Below, in pieces: positions 18,913 through 26,888 of a stretch of DNA of 51,935 nt. Source of the stretch: Pyrinomonadaceae bacterium. Its GTDB lineage: Bacteria; Acidobacteriota; Blastocatellia; Pyrinomonadales; Pyrinomonadaceae. Positions within the stretch are counted from its first letter, which is position 1. Every line of letters starts with the position of its first letter. The stretch lies in assembly GCA_023717565.1 (NCBI GenBank), contig JAMQPI010000408.1, forward strand, positions 1 to 51,935, in the 5' to 3' direction. The position numbers and the translations under genes are program-made. Below the pieces are notes generated by a model. It was given only the letters and a program-made list of their open reading frames with translations, was not told the DNA's origin and did no database searches.

Positions 18913-19632
18913 TTAGACGAATAAATGATCAAGCCTCTCTCCAGGCTTCGTTTCAACCGGGTCGAGTCCTTTACGGAATATTCGGGCGCCTGAAGATCCC
19001 TTCAGAGTGTGCGAACCACTTTCAACACGAACCATCGCGCCTTCCCGCAAGCCCGCGACAGGGGTGTCGTTCTCCTCAAGAAATTGAAGAATGCGCTCTT
19101 CCTGCGTTTCTCCCATATGCGTTGAGTTTGGATCGGGATCGAGAAAGTGCGGACTGATCTGAAAAGGAACCAGATCGAGAGCATCAAATGATGGCGGCTG
19201 AACGATTGGCATGTCCTTCGTGGTCTTGATTGTTGGACCTGCGACATTTGAGCCGGCGCTCGATCCGATGTATGGCATCCCTTCGGCTACTCGTCGCCGG
19301 ATCACCTGCAAAACATCCGTGTCGTAGAGCGCCTTGAGCAGTCGAAACGTGTTGCCACCGCCGATGAAAACTGCCTCTGCCTCATTGACCGCGCGTTTCG
19401 CATCGGTAACTGTGTGGATCGAGTCCAGATCGTATCCCATCTTTCGGAAACGTTCGGCGGCCGTAGAGGTGTACGCATCGCGGTCAAAGAGGGCGAAAGG
19501 AATGAAGAGAATACCCTTAATGCTTCCTAAGAAGCTCCGAATCTCTCCTTCGGCATGATCGAGGTATCCGCTGCCGTAAAGCGTTGAGTTACTAATTAGC
19601 AGAACTCGTTTATGCTCGCTTGCACTGTTCAT
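18913..19632 (-). CDS. pepE: Dipeptidase E (peptidase S51, aspartyl dipeptidase)
   Basis: A 239-aa cytosolic serine dipeptidase with GGAG before ATG 19632. The GxSxG-like nucleophile is Ser125 in YIGSSAGSN; Asp140 (TTKDMP) and His162 (ISPHFLDPD) sit at exactly the spacing of the Salmonella PepE triad (Ser120, Asp135, His157). The FIGGGNTFRLLKAL motif near residue 90 is also typical. The enzyme cleaves dipeptides with N-terminal Asp. It lies 23 bp after the MFS gene and 12 bp before the cyclodeaminase gene. Confidence 0.92.
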   Translation of the reverse strand: MNSASEHKRVLLISNSTLYGSGYLDHAEGEIRSFLGSIKGILFIPFALFDRDAYTSTAAERFRKMGYDLDSIHTVTDAKRAVNEAEAVFIGGGNTFRLLKALYDTDVLQVIRRRVAEGMPYIGSSAGSNVAGPTIKTTKDMPIVQPPSFDALDLVPFQISPHFLDPDPNSTHMGETQEERILQFLEENDTPVAGLREGAMVRVESGSHTLKGSSGARIFRKGLDPVETKPGERLDHLFV

Positions 19633-19655
19633 GCTGTTCTCCGTTCCTGAACTTC

Positions 19656-20870
19656 CTAGCTGACGTACCGTTCCTCAACAGTCATGGCGAAGACCACTGT
19701 TCCAATCAGTCCGATGATGCCCGCCGTGACGAAAGGTACCTGCGGCGCAACTTTCCACAACAGTCCGCCGACCGCTGCTGCCGGTGTGGTCGACAGACTG
19801 CGTATAAGGTAATAAAGCCCAACTGACCTTGCGCGGATGTTGTCCTCGGCAAAGTCCACGATCATCGCTTTGCGGGAGGGCTCACCAATCTCACGTAAAC
19901 CGCCAATTACAAAGGCGACAACCAGGAGAGTGAAGTTTGAAGCGACGATTATCGCCACCGGAAATAGAGCGAAACTCAAAAAGGTCATAACGATAAACGG
20001 CTTGCGTCCTATGCGATCAGCGATCTTACCTGCGGGAAGGTACACGAGAATTGAAGTGATCATCTGGATCGCGATTAGCGTTGCGTACCAGGCCACGCTC
20101 AATCGGTGAACGTTGGTGACGTACAGAATCGTCAGCACGCCAGTCATGCCTTCGCAGGTTCTGATGATGATGTCGGATATCAGTAGACGCTTCAGCGCGC
20201 CATGAAACGACCGCCAGACCCCTTGAATGTTCGTTGCCCTGGCCGCGCTAATAGTGACGTTGATCTTCAGTACCAGTAAGATCGTGATTACCGCCAATGC
20301 GAGTGTAATCAGGAGTCCAATACGAACACCCCTCACGATGCCCACCGAGGCTATTAAGACTCCGCCAATGATTGGCGCGATCACGATTGGCAGACGTTTT
20401 AGAATCGACTGGAGTGTGAAGCCCATTCCACGTCGTTCGCGTGGCAGAGAATCGCCAATGATCGCAAAGATTGCCGGTGACGCCATGCTTTGCCACGCCA
20501 TCACCAGCGCGAGGGCCACAAACAAGAATGGCCAGGAAGGGCTGATGAGGTAGACGAGATAGCCGAGAGAAGCCAGCGTGATGAAGATCAGAAACGCTCT
20601 GCGTCGGCCCAGATGATCGGCAACAAAACCGCCGGGATACTGATAGATAGCATCGAAGAAATCTTCCATCGTGCCGAAGAGACCGATGACTGGAGTCGTC
20701 GCGCCCAGTACTTCAAGATACTTGGGTACAAATTTCTTCCAGAGCTCTTCGCCAAATCCGAGCAGGAAGATCGCAGCCGAGGCAATCGCAACATTTCGTT
20801 CAAGACCGAGGTAGTCCGCCACCCTCGCACGCCAACTCGCCGATCGAATGGTCAGAATCGCCTGGTTCAT
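19656..20870 (-). CDS. MFS transporter, translationally coupled to chrA
   Basis: A 404-aa protein with about 12 membrane segments. The MFS loop motif after helix 2 is GGFVADHLGRRRAFLIF, and the mirrored one in the second half is AGKIADRIGRKPFIVM. The start ATG (20868-20870) overlaps the TGA stop (20867-20869) of the chrA downstream frame as ATGA, a strong sign of translational coupling. MFS genes are known partners in chromate resistance clusters, though the transported molecule is not established here. The dipeptidase gene follows after 23 bp. Confidence 0.88.
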   Translation of the reverse strand: MNQAILTIRSASWRARVADYLGLERNVAIASAAIFLLGFGEELWKKFVPKYLEVLGATTPVIGLFGTMEDFFDAIYQYPGGFVADHLGRRRAFLIFITLASLGYLVYLISPSWPFLFVALALVMAWQSMASPAIFAIIGDSLPRERRGMGFTLQSILKRLPIVIAPIIGGVLIASVGIVRGVRIGLLITLALAVITILLVLKINVTISAARATNIQGVWRSFHGALKRLLISDIIIRTCEGMTGVLTILYVTNVHRLSVAWYATLIAIQMITSILVYLPAGKIADRIGRKPFIVMTFLSFALFPVAIIVASNFTLLVVAFVIGGLREIGEPSRKAMIVDFAEDNIRARSVGLYYLIRSLSTTPAAAVGGLLWKVAPQVPFVTAGIIGLIGTVVFAMTVEERYVS

Positions 20871-21043
20871 TGCCGTGCTAGGAGTTCTCGCGTACCCGCG
20901 TACAACATGCCGCAGACCATGGCTCCAAGCGCCACTTTAGCCACATCAAGCCTCAATACAACAATAAGGAAGAAAGCGACCAGAGCTATCGTGATGGTTG
21001 GCAGATCCCTCAGGGCCGCAGGAATCAGCTCAAGCGAAACGAC
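20867..21043 (-). pseudogene. chrA: Displaced C-terminal frame of chrA (58 codons)
   Basis: On the minus strand the frame VVSLELIPAALRDLP followed by TIALVAFFLIVVLRLDVAK and GAMVCGMLYAGTRELLARQ continues the ChrA sequence exactly where the main frame ends in RRFA and stop. Removing one base (G at 21044 on the plus strand) joins GLII to VVSLELIP and gives a 396-aa protein, the normal length for a two-domain ChrA. The stop of this frame overlaps the MFS start. So the intact operon form is easily reconstructed. This is either a real inactivating or conditional frameshift or a sequencing error. Confidence 0.8.
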
Positions 21044-22058
21044 GAATGATCAGGCCAACCACAGCGGCACTTGCGCCGGCGAGAAAGGCTTGGATCCACC
21101 GATTGTGCTGCACCAGCTCAATATATGGAGCGCCGCTTAGAACGAATACGAACGAAGGCAGAAAGACGAAGAACGTCGCAATGATGGCTCCCCTCAATCC
21201 ACCCGCGAGAAAACCTGTGAAGGTGGTAAAGAGCATGAACGGCCCCGGCGTAGCCACGCTTAGAGCCACGCCATCCAGCAATTGGCTGCTGGTTAACCAG
21301 TGATGCTGCTGAACTGCACCACGTTCCAGGAACACGATTGACGCGTATGCGCCTCCAAAACTGAACAGGCCGGTCTTGAAGAACAACCACGCCATTTGAA
21401 ACCAGCGGGAGTCGACAAACGGCCACACGATCAGAGCGCCGATCATCGTTGGGAGTGTCGCCCGTGTGCGCGAGATGGTGGGCCAGCCTTCAGCGATCAA
21501 TAAGTTGATGAGACCGGCTAGAAGCAGGATTAAGAGAAAGTTGAAGCCCGCGAAGCGCATTCCTACAAACGCGACGATAAGCAACGCCGCGAGAAAGAAG
21601 TTGCGGATCGATGCTCGACCAAGTTTGAGAATGCCTGCCGCGATGATGCCGAGCACCGCGGGCTTCAAAACGTAGAGCACATTGTTTACTTTCGGGAGGC
21701 TGCCGTAAGCTACATATAGCCAGCTCAAGACGATCATCACTACTGCGCCAGGAATAATAAATGTCAGACCAGCGAGCATACCGCCCAGAAGTTTGCGCTT
21801 TAAGTAACCAACGTAGATGGCCAATTGCAGCGCTTCGGGACCGGGGAGCATGTGGCAGAAAGCCATAATCTTCACGAACCGATCTTCCGACAGCCAGTGA
21901 CGGCGTTCAACCATGTGGTTGTACATCATCGTGATCTGCGCAACAGGACCGCCAACGTTGATGAAGCCCAGCATCAGAAAGTAGAGGAACACTTCTCTCC
22001 AGGGAGGCATCTGATCGCTGTCGCGGATTGCGGTTTGTTCGCTTTTTGCTTCCGGCAT
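21030..22058 (-). CDS. chrA: Chromate transporter ChrA, frameshifted near its C-terminus
   Basis: As read, 342 aa: two homologous CHR domains, the first with LGFINVGGPVAQITMMY and GPEALQLAIYVGYLKR, the second with GLFSFGGAYASIVFLER and SVATPGPFMLFTTFTGFLAG. ChrA expels chromate from the cytoplasm. The last two membrane helices are missing from this frame because of one extra base at 21044; the lost part is intact in the next frame down to 20867. The start ATG 22058 is preceded by AAGG. It lies 32 bp after chrB, forming chrB-chrA-MFS. Confidence 0.9.
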   Translation of the reverse strand: MPEAKSEQTAIRDSDQMPPWREVFLYFLMLGFINVGGPVAQITMMYNHMVERRHWLSEDRFVKIMAFCHMLPGPEALQLAIYVGYLKRKLLGGMLAGLTFIIPGAVVMIVLSWLYVAYGSLPKVNNVLYVLKPAVLGIIAAGILKLGRASIRNFFLAALLIVAFVGMRFAGFNFLLILLLAGLINLLIAEGWPTISRTRATLPTMIGALIVWPFVDSRWFQMAWLFFKTGLFSFGGAYASIVFLERGAVQQHHWLTSSQLLDGVALSVATPGPFMLFTTFTGFLAGGLRGAIIATFFVFLPSFVFVLSGAPYIELVQHNRWIQAFLAGASAAVVGLIIRRFA

Positions 22059-22090
22059 TCAGTACCTTAGCTTTGGTGGCATTCCTCGTC

Positions 22091-23152
22091 CTATTTGGTT
22101 TTAGAGCGCCTTCTTTTTCGTGTCTTCGCCTCGCTCTTTTTCTCTGACGCCTGGCTCAGCAATGCATAAAGCCCATCAAAGACAACGCTGGTTTGTTGCA
22201 GCAGCTTGCGATCGTCTCTCAATACTTTGCTTAACCCATCAATGATTGCATTTAGACCGACCGCCTCCAGCCGGTGAAACTTTTCGTCTTTCAAGTCGAT
22301 GTCGTGAACGATCTCACCGATCTCGCGGAGACCTTTACTCTCAGCCAAACCGAATTGCTTCAGCATAGTCTCGAAGGTGCAGTCTTCTCCGTGATGAGTA
22401 AACTTGGCTCCGAAAGTATCGAAAGGAATCGCTCCTTCGACCGTTTCTCCTTCACCAACGAAGTAGAAGCGCGGACGCTTGTCGATGAACTGTTTGATTA
22501 GCCAGGCAGAAGCCAGTCTGTCGATGTGCAGGTTGCGCCGTGTCACCCAGCGCTGACCCTGGTACTTTGCAACGGCGAGAGTTCCGCCTTTAGTCTGTGA
22601 AAGAGAAGCTTTCTCTGCAGGACCTTGAGCGGAGCGAAGGACTTTCTGGCATCGTTCAAAAGCACTGAACGCGACGTTTCGGCCGTCGGCGTTAAAGAAA
22701 TCGTTGGCAGCAACGCGCTCAAGTTCACTGTGCAACTTGTCGATCTCACCCTCATGAGAAGATAGACGGCCTGCGGATAGATGCTTGCCACGAGATTGTT
22801 CCCGAATTGCCCCCGTCAAGCCGTCGAATTCCGCAGAGAGAGCCGCGAACTCCTCATCACGCGCCTTACGAAAGGCAGCAATTATCTCTTCGTCTGTCGT
22901 GCCTTCAACGGAATCCGCGCGGAAAACCGCAGCCTCACCGCCCGTCGATTCGATCTCCTGCTTCAACCACTGAAAATCTTCATGCGCTTTTTCACTCGCT
23001 GGCAAAACGTAGACGGAATTCTTGATTGCGACAGCGCCGAGTTTCTGTAACTTGCGCCAAGTGCGTACTCGCAAATTAGTAGGCTTCGGCGGCAGCTGAT
23101 GGATAAGCAGAATCCACTGCTGCGCTACAGTCGTGCTTGCTTTCGTTGTCAT
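22091..23152 (-). CDS. chrB: Chromate resistance protein ChrB
   Basis: A 353-aa cytosolic protein. The N-terminal domain begins QQWILLIHQLPPKPTNLRVRTWRKLQKLGAV in part and has KNSVYVLP; the C-terminal domain holds GQRWVTRRNLHIDRLASAWLI, FIDKRPRFYFV and HHGEDCTFETMLKQFGL, with EIVHDIDLKDEKF, all typical of ChrB. In studied systems ChrB acts as a chromate-responsive regulator of the chr operon. A Lys/Arg-rich tail ends the protein. It is the first gene of the chrB-chrA-MFS unit and has a palindromic promoter upstream. Confidence 0.93.
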   Translation of the reverse strand: MTTKASTTVAQQWILLIHQLPPKPTNLRVRTWRKLQKLGAVAIKNSVYVLPASEKAHEDFQWLKQEIESTGGEAAVFRADSVEGTTDEEIIAAFRKARDEEFAALSAEFDGLTGAIREQSRGKHLSAGRLSSHEGEIDKLHSELERVAANDFFNADGRNVAFSAFERCQKVLRSAQGPAEKASLSQTKGGTLAVAKYQGQRWVTRRNLHIDRLASAWLIKQFIDKRPRFYFVGEGETVEGAIPFDTFGAKFTHHGEDCTFETMLKQFGLAESKGLREIGEIVHDIDLKDEKFHRLEAVGLNAIIDGLSKVLRDDRKLLQQTSVVFDGLYALLSQASEKKSEAKTRKRRRSKTK

Positions 23153-23181
23153 AATAACACCTTCAAAGTAACAGGTGGCGT

Positions 23182-23211
23182 ATTGTAACGAGTGTTACCA
23201 GATTATTGCAA
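23182..23211 (-). promoter_or_regulatory. Putative chrB promoter overlapping a palindromic operator
   Basis: On the minus strand TTGCAA (23206-23211) and TACAAT (23182-23187) are 18 bases apart, a good sigma-70-type match. An inverted repeat, GTAAC-GAGT-GTTAC (23185-23198), covers the -10 box and spacer, and a further GTAAC half-site lies at 23168-23172. This is where a repressor such as ChrB would sit. The ribosome site GAAGGTG follows before the ATG at 23152. The call is by pattern only. Confidence 0.5.
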
Positions 23212-23521
23212 GGGCTGCGAGTTCCCAGTGTAGAGCGCGGAGAAATTCCCTTTGGATCAATGTAGGAGAATCCGTGGACTGCGCGTTATATGACGGGGTG
23301 CAAGTTGGGGGTAAGACGGAGGCGGGGACGTGTTGATACGAAACCAGACGAAGCGATAGCTTGACGACCGCTAGACCAGTAAGTACTGGTTCGTAGTCGC
23401 CAATGTACACGGGGTTGGGTTACCGCACGTGCGACAGAAAGGTCGAACTCCGTGCATGACTGCCAGGTTACGCTACATTTTCTAATTTAAGGGGTGCCAC
23501 AAACATGAGTCTGGGCATGAT
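23212..23521. other. Intergenic region with one perfect palindrome
   Basis: A 310-bp region without a supported gene. It holds the inverted repeat ACCAGTA-AG-TACTGGT at 23375-23390, a possible protein-binding site rather than a terminator because no T-run follows. A short minus-strand frame across 23195-23410 lacks any recognisable feature. Confidence 0.4.
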
Positions 23522-23923
23522 TTATTTCTTATTCTTCTCGTCCGGGATCATCGGCTCCCATAGCTCGACCTTGTTCTTGTCCGGATCCATGATATGTGCA
23601 AATTTTCCGTTTTCGTGCGATTCCGGCCCCGACACGATCTCGACGCCGTTCTGCTTTAGCTGATCGAGCAATTCGTCCAAATTATCAACTCGGTAGTTGA
23701 TCATAAAGGCAGACTCGCTAGGGCTAAACCATTTGGTGTCGTTGTCTGCTGCGCTCCATACCGTGAGGCCGTTGTCCTCGGCCTTATCGTCAGGCCACCT
23801 CAATATCGCACCGCCCCAACTCTCAAGATCGAGGCCGAGATTCTTCTGATACCACGACGCCAGCTCGGAGCCCTTGTTCCGACTTTTAAAAAATATCCCG
23901 CCAATTCCTGTTACCTTAGCCAT
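23522..23923 (-). CDS. VOC (glyoxalase/bleomycin-resistance) family protein
   Basis: A 133-aa single-copy vicinal-oxygen-chelate protein with AGGAGGAAAG before ATG 23923. It begins MAKVTGIGGIFFKSRNKGSE and has WYQKNLGLDLESWGGAI; metal-ligand candidates include His and Glu in GKFAHIMDPDKNKVELWEP near the end. It lies 39 bp downstream of the AraC-GyrI regulator and is probably expressed with it. The substrate cannot be named. Confidence 0.9.
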   Translation of the reverse strand: MAKVTGIGGIFFKSRNKGSELASWYQKNLGLDLESWGGAILRWPDDKAEDNGLTVWSAADNDTKWFSPSESAFMINYRVDNLDELLDQLKQNGVEIVSGPESHENGKFAHIMDPDKNKVELWEPMIPDEKNKK

Positions 23924-23962
23924 GCACTTTCCTCCTGTTAATATCCCATATCACTTTCTCTG

Positions 23963-24865
23963 TTATAGAGGTACTACCGGCACCGCGCAGTCTATGTCAT
24001 ATTCTTCCCACCCCATTTCGGCTGGTTGTCGCCGATATATTTCCATACCGGGAAGATTTGCGGGTTGATAACGACTACGCGGGAGCCAATAGCGAAAAAG
24101 ATACTGAATGACCTTGTTCTCATGACTGAAGTCGCCAACACATCGGATCGCCGCTACACGGCAAGCCGGAAAATCCGTAACGTCCACGTCGCCATCACCC
24201 TTCCAATCCGCCGGCACTTTTACGCACCAATCGAAACGACACAATTGGAGCGGAGTGACATCAGGGTTGTCCTGCGACATGCCGTAGAGCGAGACATTGT
24301 CAAGACTGCCGCCCTTCTGGCGATACCATTCGATCAAGCGGTAGTAAGCATTCTTTATCCGACTAAATGAACGGTATGAATCGTGTACCCGTATATACGC
24401 CAATCTCTGTTTCGGCAGGGAGCGAATCTTCACCTCAAACCCGTAGCTCTCCAAGTCTTCTAAAGTATATCGAGGAAATTCATCTCTGAATTGACCATTC
24501 TTGCTATTTTCCAAAGGGCTCTTTCTGTCCCACTGCCGAGCACTGACGCCAAAGTGCTTTCTGAACGCGCGCGAGAAAACCGAGACGGAACTAAACCCAA
24601 CTTCAAGGGCGGCGGCAGTGATCGAAAGTCTCGGAACCGTTCGCAGTAAATTTGCCGCGCGCTCCAGCCGCATACGCACCACCATATCGTTGACAGTTTC
24701 TTCCGTAATCGATTTGAAAACTCGGTGAAAGTGAAATTTCGAAAAGCACCCCACCCGCGAGAGCGTGCTTAACGATAAATCACCATCCAAGTTTTGACGA
24801 ACATGGCTTATAACGGTATTGATACGTCGGGTATATACGTCATTTTGTGCAGTATTTGATGTCAT
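23963..24865 (-). CDS. AraC-family regulator with GyrI-like ligand domain
   Basis: A 300-aa regulator from ATG 24865 (MTSNTAQNDVYTRRIN), chosen because the family fold starts here; the frame is open 66 codons further but that part is unlike any domain I know. The N-terminal AraC HTH pair is seen in DLSLSTLSRVGCFSKFHFHRVF and SITAAALEVGFSSVSVFSRAF, followed by FGVSARQW. Residues about 140-300 are a GyrI-like effector domain (YGFEVKIRSLPKQRLAYIR, WCVKVPADW, WLPRSRYQ), as in SbmC/Rob-like proteins that bind small molecules. It probably controls the VOC gene 39 bp downstream. Confidence 0.88.
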   Translation of the reverse strand: MTSNTAQNDVYTRRINTVISHVRQNLDGDLSLSTLSRVGCFSKFHFHRVFKSITEETVNDMVVRMRLERAANLLRTVPRLSITAAALEVGFSSVSVFSRAFRKHFGVSARQWDRKSPLENSKNGQFRDEFPRYTLEDLESYGFEVKIRSLPKQRLAYIRVHDSYRSFSRIKNAYYRLIEWYRQKGGSLDNVSLYGMSQDNPDVTPLQLCRFDWCVKVPADWKGDGDVDVTDFPACRVAAIRCVGDFSHENKVIQYLFRYWLPRSRYQPANLPGMEIYRRQPAEMGWEEYDIDCAVPVVPL

Positions 24866-25028
24866 GGTTGCTAGTCGCGCGTCCGTATTGCTACGGAATA
24901 CGTGTCGGGAGAGAAGACCATTCTTCGCACCGGCGCTCCGATGTCTTCGGCGGTCGTTATTTCCGTTCCGTTCTGAAGGTCCCAGGCCTTTACCGCCGGT
25001 TGAGGACATCGAGCTGGAAAGAAGATCT

Positions 25029-26888
25029 TTAAGGCAGGCGGCGCAAAACGAATGAGCCCGCACCGCCCCCGCCCCAGATTGGCTTGGGTAAGTCAGGATA
25101 GTCGCGCGGCATGACGACGGTTATGTACCTCGCAAGGGACAATTCGGTAATAGGATCGGGTGGATTATAACCATCCTGGTCGCGCCAGTGTTTTAGTACG
25201 TGATGAGTAAATACCCCGTGGCTCAATTTGACCATCTCTCGCGCCAAGGCATTACCGGCACAAGCTCCCAGCACCAACCTACCGCGCACACCGGCGAAGA
25301 TTTGCTGAGTTACATTTTGTAAACGGTCTCTGACATTTACGACTTGCTTGATATTGGCGGCAAATCCAGCGTGACAACAATCCAGGAGTAACAATGAGTT
25401 GGGCACTTTCACCCGCGCCATCAAGGTATAAACCAGGTTCTCCATCTCAAGACCGCTTAAGGCGGGCGCGCTCGGATCCGTATCGTAAAGTATCAGATAT
25501 GCGGTCTCATTATTTCCGGGGTCGATCTGACCGTGCCCGGAGAAATGAAAGACAAAGCAACTCTCAGGATGCGGATCAGCCAAGGTGGCCTGATGTAAAG
25601 CTTTGAAAGCATCTTTGATTGAGCTGTACGTCGCATCTTTACCGGTTATTTTGGTGACGCTAAAACCTGATTTCATCAGCAGCGCTTCCATATCGAGAAC
25701 GTCCTGTTCAGCATAGCTCAACGGGTTCAAGATATAATCACCCTTCTCCTGATGCTGGTATATGTTGACGCCCACCAGAAGGGCCAGCCGTTTCTCCGGC
25801 GCGTTTGGGTCTACCTTCATCGGACCCGGCGCAAGTTGACGATCTCTCTGAGGAGCTGTTCCTTTATCCTGCTGACTGAGCTCTGGCGCTGGAAGTTCGT
25901 CTACGAGGCCGTGCTGTTTGATGAAATCGCTAAAACCCTCGCCGGCCAATTGCGGGGGCGGGCCTTCCAGAACATACCCGCGTGTAATGAGAGCTTTAAG
26001 TCCCTGTTCAGCCGGGGCCTTTCCGTGTGCCAGGTCATAAAGCACCTGCTTCTCCGGGTCGCTGCTGTGATCCCAGACATATTGATGTTGTGGGCTTGCC
26101 CTTTTGGCGAAAGAGAGACGTAACTGATTAGTGTCGAGGTGTCCTCCATTTGTTTCGCGCAAATCCCAGGCGAGGCTACAGCACAACTGGAGAAAATACG
26201 TGTGGGTCCCCGCCAGAGAGATGATTGCAGTCGCTTCGGCGTCGCTGAAGCGGCTGCCTGGCAGATTTTTTACCAGTTCCTCAGCCTCGCGTTGATTGAG
26301 CGGCTGGAGGCGCTCCTGGAAAAAAAAGTTGAAAAAGGGAGAGCCGAGGACATCCGAATGCGCGATTTTATTGAGCGGGGCAACCGATGCGACGACGAAC
26401 CCCAGAGGGTATCTCATAGCCAAGGAACGCAGATTCTCGAAAAAGGGCATATCAAATTCCGAGGCGCGCGCCACCAGATCGAACTCGTCAATCAGCAAAA
26501 TCAAACGTTTCCCAGATTTTTTCAGCTTGATGAGAAACTTATAGAAGCCGGTGTAATCTAATGGCGGGTCATCCGTCACAAGTTCACCGGCTTCAACGAG
26601 AGATAGTGTAAGCATCCGGTAGAAGCCTGCGGGACTCTGCGGATTTAGGCTTAGCATATCAATACTGGCAACGACGAGGTCCGGCGTGGCAGCGGCCTCG
26701 CTTTCAAGATATCTCAGCAGAGAAGTTTTCCCGAATCGCCTTTCGCCAAGAACAGAGATGGAATCAGGCAGCGGGTCGACCCTGGTTATATTCCGGAGGA
26801 TTCTGTTGGCCAGCGCGCCATGTGGACCGAGTCTCTCATTGAAATAGAAACGGGACTTGACCGGATTGAGGGTGTAAGGATTAGACAT
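25029..26888 (-). CDS. ATPase-caspase fusion protein (619 aa)
   Basis: N-terminal P-loop ATPase: Walker A GERRFGKT at residues 48-55, Walker B-like LILLIDEFD near 130, and THTYFLQLCC, a motif of STAND-like or archaeal-type ATPases. A linker rich in Pro and Gln (about 330-370) leads to a C-terminal caspase-like peptidase C14 domain beginning RLALLVGVNIYQ. Its dyad is intact: His452 in FHFSGHGQ and Cys505 in LLLDCCHAGF. ATG 26888 has GGAGGT upstream; the long gene upstream ends at 26881, so the two overlap by 8 bases and are probably translationally coupled. The likely role is an NTP-switched protease effector; this is inferred from architecture. Confidence 0.9.
   Translation of the reverse strand: MSNPYTLNPVKSRFYFNERLGPHGALANRILRNITRVDPLPDSISVLGERRFGKTSLLRYLESEAAATPDLVVASIDMLSLNPQSPAGFYRMLTLSLVEAGELVTDDPPLDYTGFYKFLIKLKKSGKRLILLIDEFDLVARASEFDMPFFENLRSLAMRYPLGFVVASVAPLNKIAHSDVLGSPFFNFFFQERLQPLNQREAEELVKNLPGSRFSDAEATAIISLAGTHTYFLQLCCSLAWDLRETNGGHLDTNQLRLSFAKRASPQHQYVWDHSSDPEKQVLYDLAHGKAPAEQGLKALITRGYVLEGPPPQLAGEGFSDFIKQHGLVDELPAPELSQQDKGTAPQRDRQLAPGPMKVDPNAPEKRLALLVGVNIYQHQEKGDYILNPLSYAEQDVLDMEALLMKSGFSVTKITGKDATYSSIKDAFKALHQATLADPHPESCFVFHFSGHGQIDPGNNETAYLILYDTDPSAPALSGLEMENLVYTLMARVKVPNSLLLLDCCHAGFAANIKQVVNVRDRLQNVTQQIFAGVRGRLVLGACAGNALAREMVKLSHGVFTHHVLKHWRDQDGYNPPDPITELSLARYITVVMPRDYPDLPKPIWGGGGAGSFVLRRLP

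Noticed and set aside
23195-23410. Minus-strand 71-codon open frame upstream of chrB
   Set aside because: It overlaps the likely chrB promoter and has no recognisable feature.
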